Shown piece by piece: positions 19,652-28,469 of a DNA stretch of 64,000 nucleotides. The notes below the pieces were generated by a model that did no database searches, was not told the origin of the DNA, and worked only from the letters and a program-made list of their open reading frames with translations. A program made the translations under genes and the position numbers. This DNA comes from Hortaea werneckii (taxonomy: Eukaryota > Ascomycota > Dothideomycetes > Mycosphaerellales > Teratosphaeriaceae): positions 587,267-651,266 of the forward strand of contig JBAOKB010000182.1 of NCBI GenBank assembly GCA_037044905.1. The letters run 5' to 3'. Position 1 is the stretch's first letter, and every line of letters starts with the position of its first letter.

Positions 19652-20767
19652 ATGTCCGAACGCAAAGTCCTCCAAAAATACTACCCGCCCGACTTCGACC
19701 CCTCAGCCATCGAAAAACGCCGCAAAGGCCCCAAACAAACGGGACCCAAAATCCAACCCGTCCGCCTCATGGCCCCCTTCAGCATGAAATGCACCTCCTG
19801 CGGCGAATACATCTACAAGGGGCGGAAATTCAACGCGCGCAAAGAAACCACCGAGGAGAAATACTACGCCATCTCAATCTTCCGCTTCTATATCCGCTGT
19901 ACGCGCTGCTCGGCGGAGATCACCTTCAAGACGGATCCCAAGAATATGGATTACACGTGTGAGCGGGGGGCAAGGAGGAATTTCGAGCCCTGGCGCGAGG
20001 CGAAGTTGGCGGAGGAGACGGAGGAGGAGAGACTGGATCGGTTGGAACGTGAGGAGGGTGAGAGGGATAAGATGGTTGAGTTGGAACAAAAGACGAATGA
20101 TGCCCAGATGGAAATGCGGATTGCGGATGCGTTGGACGATGTGAGGATGCGGAATGCGATGCGCGAGAGGGGGGTGGGGGTGGAGGGGGCGCTGCAGGGG
20201 GTTGCGATGGATAGGGGGAAAGGGAACAGGGATCTGGAGGCCGAGAGGGTGGAGCGCGAGATTGAGGAGCAGGCGAGAAGGGCTTTTCAGAGTGCTACGG
20301 GGGAGAGGGTTAGGAGGTTGGATGGGGATATTGAGCTCGATGACTCGACGCCTGTTACTGCTCCGTCTTCAGCTTCATCTTCTTCTTCTTCGGCCGGTTC
20401 CTCCGCCCGCTCCTCCCTCGACATTCCCACCGCGCATCACTTCGATCCCTCCGGAGATTCCGACACAGCAGCCATGCCACCCCCTCCTCCCCCCTCAACC
20501 ACCACCACAACGACGACGTCAGCTTTCCAGCGCAAACCGAAAACAAAAAAGGACTTCGCGTCTAGTCTCGGGATCAAGAAACCCGCCGCTTCTCCCGCGG
20601 CAGTTGATGCTGAGGACCATAAGAACCCGCCTCCCGACCGCAGCAGCCCGGCTGTTGCAGGCACGCACGTGGCGAATGGAGGCCTACCTCCTAAGAAAGA
20701 GGGTGGTGCTAGTGGGGTTGGGATCGGGTTGGTGGATTATGGGAGCGAGAGTAGCGATGGAGATTGA
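19652..20767 (+). CDS. YJU2: Splicing factor Yju2/Cwc16 (CCDC94 family)
   Basis: Single-exon ORF, 371 residues, ATG in good context (CACA-ATG). The N-terminus MSERKVLQKYYPPDFDPSAI, then the zinc-binding region CTSC (47-50) and CTRC (83-86) with FNARKE and FYIRC, and the conserved NMDYTCERGARRNFEPWRE define the Yju2/CWC16 family. A long charged helix follows, then a Ser/Pro-rich tail containing QRKPKTKKDFASSLGIKKP. Yju2 binds the spliceosome with the Prp19 complex and promotes the first transesterification (branching). Nuclear. The coding sequence switches from strongly C-biased to strongly G-biased codons near 19960 and back near 20400, with no change in family homology up to the tail. Confidence 0.95.
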   Translation: MSERKVLQKYYPPDFDPSAIEKRRKGPKQTGPKIQPVRLMAPFSMKCTSCGEYIYKGRKFNARKETTEEKYYAISIFRFYIRCTRCSAEITFKTDPKNMDYTCERGARRNFEPWREAKLAEETEEERLDRLEREEGERDKMVELEQKTNDAQMEMRIADALDDVRMRNAMRERGVGVEGALQGVAMDRGKGNRDLEAERVEREIEEQARRAFQSATGERVRRLDGDIELDDSTPVTAPSSASSSSSSAGSSARSSLDIPTAHHFDPSGDSDTAAMPPPPPPSTTTTTTTSAFQRKPKTKKDFASSLGIKKPAASPAAVDAEDHKNPPPDRSSPAVAGTHVANGGLPPKKEGGASGVGIGLVDYGSESSDGD

Positions 20768-21041
20768 GGAACCTTACCGACAAACGACCCTCTAGAGGAG
20801 TTTATCTTGAAAGACATACAGAGCCCAAAAGGGAAGGGGGGGGGGGGGGGGGGGTTTCCCTTTCCTCTTCACTTTTATCGTGTTGTTCCTTTTATGGAAA
20901 GGGGGAACGTTCTATCAGTTCCGAGGCGCGAACCGTCCTCTCTGTCTCGAAAAGACACAAAGATATCCTCTCCTGCACAGGGCGGGCGATCCTGTCATCC
21001 CAGCAGACACGAATGGCAGGGTCACCAAAATTGTCCCTATG

Positions 21042-21090
<49 letters not shown>

Positions 21091-22750
21091 TTTTCCCCCA
21101 AATCGTGAATGGAAGGGTCGCCCGCTCTGCCGCGCTTGGAAATCGGTGCCGAAGTCCCGTGCGTGTACGTTCTGATGGCTTGGGGAGGGGGAGAGGAGAA
21201 TGGCCAACGGTCTCAAAGTATCCGGATGGCATCGAACGAGGAGAGGGGCATCAGAGGGGGGGATCAGAATGCCCTCTTTTCGTAGGGCGGTAGGAAAGTT
21301 CCTACGCTGTCCATGGCTTTTTGTAAGACCCGCACGGTATTGGGAAATAGTATAAGATGAGGTTGTTGGGCACAGCGTAAGGCATGAGCTGGGTCCCGCG
21401 CTGTGCGGGGTTTTAGTTGGGGAGGGGCGCGTGTAAGGGAAATATAAGGGGGGACGTCACAGGAAGAAGAGGAAAGAGAAGAGGGAGGATGAAGACGATG
21501 AAGAAGGGGAAAACGAGGATTTGGGGAGGGTGGTCTTGAAAAAGGGAGACCTGATCTCTTGCTCATCGGTCGGGACGAAAGGCAAAGATCTCGTGAGATG
21601 GACGATTGTGCGCGGTTGGTTGAGGATGGACTGCTGGATTTCCCACCCCAAGGGGGAGGGGGAGGATGGAGATTCAGAGTAGCCTATTAGACTAGCTATT
21701 AGTACTATTGTAGGATCGTCTGGGGTTGTGCCTTGTTTCTGTGTAATGAGAATCCAGAGGGCGGGGTGGTTCATTTGCGAAATACAGCTGTTATGAATGT
21801 CAAAGGTAGGAGTGAGAAAACAAAAAGGGAAAAAAAAAAAAAAAACAAAGAAGAAGAAGAAGCAGGGATGAGGGGCGTTTAGACATCCCACAGCTCGCCT
21901 TGCATTTCTCCTTCTTCTTCTTCCCACCCCCCCCCTCCCCCCCCCCCCCCCCCCCCCCCTTTTTCTCTTTCTTCCTCTCCCCACCCTCTTACCTATCCTG
22001 TGTCCTTATCCCGCCTCGTCCCTCCATTTCCTTCTCCCCGGGCTGAAAGAGGGGGTCCGCCGGACGCCCACCTCCCTCCCCCAAGTGAAAAAAAAAAAAG
22101 GAAGGGGGGGGGGGGGGGGGGTTCCCAAAAGGAATGGTAGTAATTCATCCGACGTACCTCAGACAAAGTAATCGAAAATCGAAGAGAGAACAAAGTTCTA
22201 CTACTGCTCTTCACCGCAAGAAACCTAAATGAAAAAATCAAAAATAAAAAGACAAGAGAACACGATTCATCTTACCTCCACCCTGATCCTGCAACTTTGT
22301 CTTTCCTACGTTGTTCCTTACCACTTTATATTTTCGTGTCCGATCAGAGAAAGAGACAAGTAAGGGCAGCTAAAGAAGAGAAAAAATAAGGAATTAAAAA
22401 ACAAAAGGAAAGAGAAAAGAGAGCTATACCGGAAAATCGATCTGTAGTAAGGATATTGCTAACCTACACCATAAACTTTTTTCTCTTTTCCTTCTCTACG
22501 AGGAAAACGGCTAAATAGAAGGGACTAGAGGGACATTCTGTGAGAGAGAGAGAGAGAGAAAGAGAAAGAGAGAGAAGGAAGACAGGGGTGGGAAGAACAC
22601 TCCTTTTTTCCCCCAAGGAAAGAAAATAAAAATTAAAAAAGAGATGAAAAAGGAGGACGACTATAAATTACAACAGGCTTGACTAAGAAATACTATCCGG
22701 GCTTAAAAAACAACAAGCCAAAAAAAAAAAAAAAAAAAGGAAAGGTGAAT
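20768..22750. other. 2-kb convergent intergenic region packed with homopolymers
   Basis: Both flanking genes (YJU2 and CYK3) end here, so this is 3' flank on both sides. It contains G19 (20836-20854), C48 (21043-21090), C23 (21937-21959), G18 (22104-22121), A runs near 21831-21845 and 22721-22738, and a GA repeat near 22541-22575. The few ORFs are made of homopolymer translations. From about 22200 the plus strand is purine-rich, i.e. pyrimidine-rich in the sense of CYK3. Confidence 0.6.
21043..21090. repeat. 48-base C homopolymer
   Basis: An uninterrupted run of 48 C follows TATGAC and ends at TTTTCCCCC. It lies in the convergent gap between YJU2 and CYK3. The true length may differ because such runs are hard to sequence. 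Confidence 0.9.
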
Positions 22751-25700
22751 CTAAACACACTCCCACTCAGCGAAAACGCACCACCTCGCACTCCGATCCG
22801 CGAGCACCAACCCCCTCCACGTCCCCCTCTCCCCAATCTTAATCACCGTCTCCCAACTCGTCGTCAGCCCCGCCCCGCCTTCCTCGTCTCCTCCTGCTCC
22901 CCCTGCACCACCAACCCCACCGCCTCCGCGGGAGAAATGTTCCTGTTTCCGCGTCAACCGGAGGATTTTTTGGCTCGGGGTTTGGATGGCGAGTTTGGCC
23001 GGTTTCTGCTGCGCGGGCGTCATGGGTAGGCCGAGCTGGGAGCCGTAGTCTGAGGCGGACGTTTGCGAGTGCGTGGCCGAGACCATGGACATGGCGCTGC
23101 CTGGACGTGGGGGGAAGGAAGGGGGTTGAGCGCCTGCGCCTGCGGCGGGACTGACGGGTCGGCTGAGGGTACCGCCGCCGCCGGTCTTGTTGCTGCTCCC
23201 CGCGCCCCAGGTGTCCGGGGTGAAGCGCGAGAGGGAGGAAGGGTGTTGTCGGATGCAGAAGACGAAGGTGTTGTTCATGGTTAGGCGGGCGCACTGGGGC
23301 TGAGCGACGTAGAGGTCGTGACGTTGGGCGTGCGGGGTCGGGTGGCGGAGGTGGAAGTCGTAAGGGGGGTTTTGACCCGTGTGGGATAAGGGTAGGGCGA
23401 GGGCGAGCGGGTGCGGGTTGTCTTTGATAGAGTGCATGAGGCCGCGCTTGCCGGCGTAGATTTTGAGGATGCCCTGTCCATCGTCCCCTGGGAGGAGGGC
23501 TTTGATGGTGAAGCGTTTGCGGCCGCTGATCCATTCCGGCTGGGCGAAGGCTTTCTTCCTCACGATGTCGCCGCTTTCGAAGAGGTCGCCGTCGACGTCG
23601 TGGGCGAATGCTCGGGCTTCTGTCTCGGCGATACATTCCACGTCTTCTGGCACGTTGATGGAAAATTGTGCCATTTCCAGCTGCTCAAGGTACAGCATGC
23701 TGGTATTGAATTCTGCAAGCTCGACGCCATTCCGGAAGTAGGCCGGTGTCGCGCACGGCAGCATTATCAGCGTCTCATGCTCGACAGGGGGTACAAGATG
23801 TTGCTGTTCCGGCAGGAGCGGAATATGAGTATAGCAGATCTCCATCGGTCTGGCAAGGAAGTACCAGTTCTCTGCGACCTGGCTGCTCGCGGTGCTATAC
23901 GCCCCCCTTCGAGGGTTCGTCGGGTTCGCCAAGCTGCAATCCATAATTCGCCATTCACCGTCCACGATGATCGCGTTCCACCAGTGATTAGGTCGGGCGA
24001 CCATATCAAGATCGAGCTCTTCCCCTGGACTCTTCAGATAGCCGTGCACTTCCTCAGCGTAAAGACCGACAGCTGTGCACATTTCTCGCACGAGCATGGC
24101 AATCTCCTGACTGCAGCCCCGCTTGGCCTGGATGACACGCCGTGTATCGATCATGCCCTCGAAGTCTTCCTCCCAGGTGATACGCTCTGCGACCCAGGTG
24201 AAGATGGCACGTAAGCGTTGTACATCGCTCCTGTGAGGTCTGCAGATATAATTCTGAGCTAGAGCGCTGACCGTCACCATGGGAGGCAAGCTCTGGATGA
24301 AGCGTGTACTCTTGTCGACCAGTGCCAGATTTGGTGTGTTGAAATCGGTAGGCTCAGGGACAGGGAGGCCATCCAAACTCTCATCGCCTTCGACCAGCTC
24401 CAGAAGTTGGTCGATCGGCTTCACGACTGGCAGGTCGAGCATCTCCGCCCGTTCTGCCCGCTCATCACGTTCGCGTCGACTGAGCGAGTTGGATCGATTG
24501 ACATCCCGTCGGACTTGCATCCAGTCACTCCCGCCGCCCATGCCAGTATCCTTGGCCGGACTACCGCCTCCCATTGCAGAGGCGGGCCTGGAAGCAGTGC
24601 CTCCAGCAAAACCAGCAGCGCCAATGGCGCTCTTGGTCGGACTGACACTACCAGTCCTGGATCTGGACCGGCTACGATCACCTACTGTAGACCTCGCCGA
24701 AGCAGCGCCAGTCCGAGCGCTCGTCTTAGCCGACTCGATCATCTTCTTGAAGAAACCCGACTTCTTCGCCTTCGGTGCGCCGAGTCCCCCAAGCAGACCG
24801 GCGGACTCCATCGGATCCTTCGTCCAATCCGCCACGGGCGTCTGCACCGGCTGGTTGTACGAAGCGTGGCTTTCATGATAGCTAGGCCCGGAGCCTCCAG
24901 AGGCTTCACTCGCGACCATACTACGAGCGCTCGAGTTAATGTCGCCCAAGGAACGGGTGTCGATAGCACTCTTCGAACGTCCATGGACGCTCTTCTGACT
25001 GCCAAACCCGAACTTGTGTCGTGCGAGACTGCCGGCACTGGTAGCGCTGAACCCACCAGCGGAGTACCCTGACATGACGCTCTTGCCGGTAAGCTGAGTA
25101 CTCGTGCTGCTCTGCGTCGCTGAGGAAGTTTCCGTCGAATTAGTGACGTCCGTCTTGGTCGTGTAAGTTCTCCCCAACTTCTGTCGACCGAGTTCGTAGG
25201 CTGACTTGCGTGCCTTGAGGTTGGGATGACGCGCAGAAGAATGGAGCGATCGAGCAGAAGAGTCGGCGCTAGACTGGCTACTAGCGGTATTAGGCCGAGA
25301 ACGTGAACCAGGACGTTGCTGATTTTGCGATGCCTTCAGCGGCGGCTGCGGTGGTACATCTGATACTCCCGATACGTTTGATGGTTCGTGGCGTAGCTGG
25401 CGCTCCATCCGTTGTACATAGTTGCCAAGCATGGGCGGACCATCTCTCGAAGAAGGGATCGAAGACGTCTGCTCATCTTCATCTGCAGCGTATCTATTCT
25501 CAGGATTGAAGCCCAGAGAAGACTGAGCACGTTGCTGGACTCGGGACTTCCTCCGCACAAGCTCAAATTCATCCGGCGACCAGACAGTGGTTGGTGTTGG
25601 TGCTCGATCAGGCTTCTCTTGCGACGGACTGGCTTCGGAGTCCTGGTACATGCTCATGTCTTGGAGTGATGACATGACATCGTTCATTGCATCACGTAAA

Positions 25701-26992
25701 GGCGAGGGCGTCATGTGGCTGACGTGTCTGCTCCCGCCACCGTTCGGTGAAGGCGGCGCAGGTGTCAGCTCGTCCGCACCGTATGAATCTTGACGATCAT
25801 ACTTCGCCGCCGATGGAGCACGACTAGGCTGATAAGCCACACGGTGGGCAGGAGGCGGAGGAGGCGGTGGCGACGAGCTCTCCCCATCCTCGTCGTCTTC
25901 GGGGTCGGGAGAGGGCACATTGTAAGGCTCGTAACCGAAAGACGGTGCTGGCGACGGTGCTCTCGATCCATACTGTTGCTGCGGTTGATAGGAATTTTGA
26001 GACGGCTGCCTTGCATTGGGCAAGATTTGGGGATATGCTGGGCCATCATGATACGTAGCTGGTAGTGGTGAGTGGGGAGGAGCCGGGGATGAGGTCCGGT
26101 AGTACGGCTGTGGCGAAGCTGCACGGTACATTGGCTGCGGAGAAGCAGCTCGATACATAGGTTGAGGCGAAGCGGCCCTTTGCATAGGCTGTGGTGATGC
26201 TGCTCGGTACATTGGCTGCGGCGAAGCTGCTCTATACATCGGTTGAGGCGATGCGGCCCTATACATCGGTTGGGGCGAAGAAGCTCGATACATAGGCTGG
26301 GGGGAAGGAGCCCCGTAACCAGGCTGAGGGGAAGTAGCCCGATACATTGAAACAGGTCTCTGCTGGCCGTACATCGGCGTCGGAGTCGGAGAAGCAGACG
26401 TGCGATCTCTCACGCTCGGCTGCGGACTGGGGGCATGCGATGTCCGTCTCGAATGACCGCCTCGTGGGGGCGGCTGAGGGATCTGCGGTTCAGGCTCCGG
26501 CTTCGCCGCCACGACTAGCCCGCTCTTCTGCTTCTGTAGCGTACTCGTCGGCGCCTGCGCGGTCTTCATGCTGGAATACGGTTTGAATTTGCTCTTAGGC
26601 TTCGGCTTCTCCTTATCGCTCTCTGGTGTCCCGTCCTTCTTCCCATTCAGACTCCCCGCCGACTGCATCTTCTGGTGCGCCGAGAAGGGTTTCCTAAACA
26701 CACTCTGCGACTTCTGTGGAGTGGACGAGGCGGAGGTCAAGGGGGAAGCGGCGCGGCTATTAGGCGCGGGTTGGAAGGTCTCGGCTAGGATCTCGACGAA
26801 GTTGCTGGGGAAGGATCCAATCGCTCGGGGATCCCGTCGTAGTCTGCCCACCCACCATTGTCCATCGCCGGCATTCAGCGCTTCGATCAGATCGCCCTCG
26901 ATGAAGCCAAGGTCTTTCTTCGTCTCGCCTCCCCATGAATAGGTCGCCTTGCACCAGCAGGGGAAGCGCGCAGGCATTTGCGGGGCTCCCAT
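22751..26992 (-). CDS. CYK3: Cytokinesis protein 3: SH3 and transglutaminase-like domains
   Basis: I choose the ATG at 26992 (1413 residues) since MGAPQMPARFPCWCKA matches the usual Cyk3 start; the frame extends 15 codons further. Residues ~8-65 form the SH3 domain (TYSWGGETKKDLGFIEGDLI...DGQWWVGRL...GSFPSNFVEIL). A long disordered Pro/Ser-rich region follows, including nine tandem nine-residue units of the SPQPMYRAA type (around residues 215-300). The transglutaminase-like core lies near residues ~925-1035 (LRAIFTWVAERITWEEDF..., RPNHWWNAI, WRIMDCSLA). Cyk3 acts at the division septum with Hof1/Iqg1 and Chs2 and controls septum formation. The catalytic Cys position appears to be Ser (RG-C-S-QE), as expected for a non-catalytic Cyk3 domain, while His and Asp are kept. 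Bud-neck or septum localisation is inferred from the family. Confidence 0.93.
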   Translation of the reverse strand: MGAPQMPARFPCWCKATYSWGGETKKDLGFIEGDLIEALNAGDGQWWVGRLRRDPRAIGSFPSNFVEILAETFQPAPNSRAASPLTSASSTPQKSQSVFRKPFSAHQKMQSAGSLNGKKDGTPESDKEKPKPKSKFKPYSSMKTAQAPTSTLQKQKSGLVVAAKPEPEPQIPQPPPRGGHSRRTSHAPSPQPSVRDRTSASPTPTPMYGQQRPVSMYRATSPQPGYGAPSPQPMYRASSPQPMYRAASPQPMYRAASPQPMYRAASPQPMQRAASPQPMYRAASPQPMYRAASPQPYYRTSSPAPPHSPLPATYHDGPAYPQILPNARQPSQNSYQPQQQYGSRAPSPAPSFGYEPYNVPSPDPEDDEDGESSSPPPPPPPAHRVAYQPSRAPSAAKYDRQDSYGADELTPAPPSPNGGGSRHVSHMTPSPLRDAMNDVMSSLQDMSMYQDSEASPSQEKPDRAPTPTTVWSPDEFELVRRKSRVQQRAQSSLGFNPENRYAADEDEQTSSIPSSRDGPPMLGNYVQRMERQLRHEPSNVSGVSDVPPQPPLKASQNQQRPGSRSRPNTASSQSSADSSARSLHSSARHPNLKARKSAYELGRQKLGRTYTTKTDVTNSTETSSATQSSTSTQLTGKSVMSGYSAGGFSATSAGSLARHKFGFGSQKSVHGRSKSAIDTRSLGDINSSARSMVASEASGGSGPSYHESHASYNQPVQTPVADWTKDPMESAGLLGGLGAPKAKKSGFFKKMIESAKTSARTGAASARSTVGDRSRSRSRTGSVSPTKSAIGAAGFAGGTASRPASAMGGGSPAKDTGMGGGSDWMQVRRDVNRSNSLSRRERDERAERAEMLDLPVVKPIDQLLELVEGDESLDGLPVPEPTDFNTPNLALVDKSTRFIQSLPPMVTVSALAQNYICRPHRSDVQRLRAIFTWVAERITWEEDFEGMIDTRRVIQAKRGCSQEIAMLVREMCTAVGLYAEEVHGYLKSPGEELDLDMVARPNHWWNAIIVDGEWRIMDCSLANPTNPRRGAYSTASSQVAENWYFLARPMEICYTHIPLLPEQQHLVPPVEHETLIMLPCATPAYFRNGVELAEFNTSMLYLEQLEMAQFSINVPEDVECIAETEARAFAHDVDGDLFESGDIVRKKAFAQPEWISGRKRFTIKALLPGDDGQGILKIYAGKRGLMHSIKDNPHPLALALPLSHTGQNPPYDFHLRHPTPHAQRHDLYVAQPQCARLTMNNTFVFCIRQHPSSLSRFTPDTWGAGSSNKTGGGGTLSRPVSPAAGAGAQPPSFPPRPGSAMSMVSATHSQTSASDYGSQLGLPMTPAQQKPAKLAIQTPSQKILRLTRKQEHFSRGGGGVGGAGGAGGDEEGGAGLTTSWETVIKIGERGTWRGLVLADRSARWCVFAEWECV
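26100..26345 (-). repeat. 27-bp coding minisatellite (SPQPMYRAA units)
   Basis: Nine tandem units of about 27 bp inside CYK3 encode SPQPMYRAA with variants (SPQPGYGAP, SPQPMQRAA, SPQPYYRTS). The units differ at third positions (e.g. GGCTGCGGAGAA against GGTTGAGGCGAA), so the repeat is old enough to have drifted while the peptide is kept. Confidence 0.85.
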
Positions 26993-28469
26993 GGTGATTG
27001 ATGCTGCAATGATTCCGCCGCGTTGTCTGGTCTTCAACTAAGCGTCATGTGGATGAAACAGGTGTCGATGAGCCAGCGAATGCTTTGAGGGAAGTAGGAT
27101 AGAAGCCGTTGCTATGCGCGCCAACTGAATACAGCGAACGATGCGATGGACGGAGGGAGATGCGAGCGGCCAGCGCTTTTTCTTCACGAACGACAATAGG
27201 CTCCACCGGTCGATATTGCAATATGAACGGAGGACGTTGCGTATCTGACAAGGAAGAAGGAGACTAAGACCCGTAGTCGTGGGGCGTATGGACAATGTAC
27301 AACGCTGGTGGCCAACCTGGCCGGTCTGTTTTGTTTACTGAGGTAAGCGGAGCTTCCAGTTAGTGATCGGTACCTGCATCCCGATCCCTTAGCGGCCAAC
27401 CTTAAATGGCACCACCTGCTGCGCTATCAAGACGTGAAACAACGGTAATCCCTGCCCATAGCCCCATTTCAATAAGAACACTTGTGCACCGCAAGCAAGG
27501 CGTCCTACTTCTCTTCCAAATGAACACTGTAGCATGAGATATCCCAATAACATCGACCCCTTCCAAGTCACACAAGCGAACGCACGAAATACCAACCAGA
27601 ACGCACAATACAGCAACCCACCTCCAAAAACGGCCCTCAACCGTCCCCCAAAATTCAATTCCCCCCTTCCCGGGTACCCGCCTCTACTATCGACCGGGAT
27701 AGCTAGTATAGGCCCCATCTTCCATGAGCACATCCACCCTCAACATGGACTACACGAGCAACTAAACAATGCACTATACAGTTATCCGCCCCTCACGTTC
27801 GTCTCCATGGGATACATCCCTACACGGACCTAGATGCTAGAACAATCTCCACTCCCATGGGATATTTTTTCTTTCCCGGTATTTCGGGAGAGAGGTGGTG
27901 ATTGAGAGGAAGAAGATTTGAGAGGTTGGTGGTGGGTGATGTGGTTCGAGCTGTGATTGGGGGTGGCTGTTTTGTCTACGAGCCCTTCTTCTTCTCTTCC
28001 TTTGGTCCCGTTCTTTTTTTTTTGAATATATTCGGACGACGTTGTTTGTCCCCCTTTCCTTTTCTTCAAGGTGGTACCCCAATCCCCACTCGCCTCATGA
28101 CCTGCGTGTGGATTGAGGGCTACAGAAGAAGAAGAAGAGGAGAGGGAAAAAAAAAAAGAAAAAAAAAAGAGCGGGAAAAAATAATGAAAGGAGCGAGAGA
28201 AGGAGGCACACACACACACACGGAAAAAAAAAAAAAAAAAAAAAGATACACTCCCTTCTGTTAGTATTTACACTCTGTACTCTCCCTCTCTCTCTCTCTT
28301 TCTTTCACTGTTCTACACTTCCATCATCGAATACCTAGAAAACAAAGGGAAAAAAAAAAAAAAAAAAAACGGAACCATTCCCTTTCACCCTCCCCCCACC
28401 TTATCCTTCTCTCCCATAGCCACCGTTCTCTTCGCGGAAACAAACCCTCACAACTCAGAGTTTTGAAAC
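26993..28469. other. 1.5-kb intergenic region with A-rich tracts and a CA repeat
   Basis: Promoter of CYK3 (right of 26992) and 3' flank of glycogen synthase. It holds a CA repeat (28206-28221), A runs at about 28223-28244 and 28350-28369, and a CT repeat near 28282-28300. A 114-codon minus-strand ORF (27389-27733, hydrophobic, ATG start) and a 99-codon plus-strand ORF overlap; neither resembles a known family, and I do not call them. Confidence 0.45.

Noticed and set aside
22839..23636. 265-codon minus-strand ORF rich in Arg and Pro
   Set aside because: Second frame of CYK3; its basic, Pro-rich translation is typical of an out-of-frame GC-rich coding strand.
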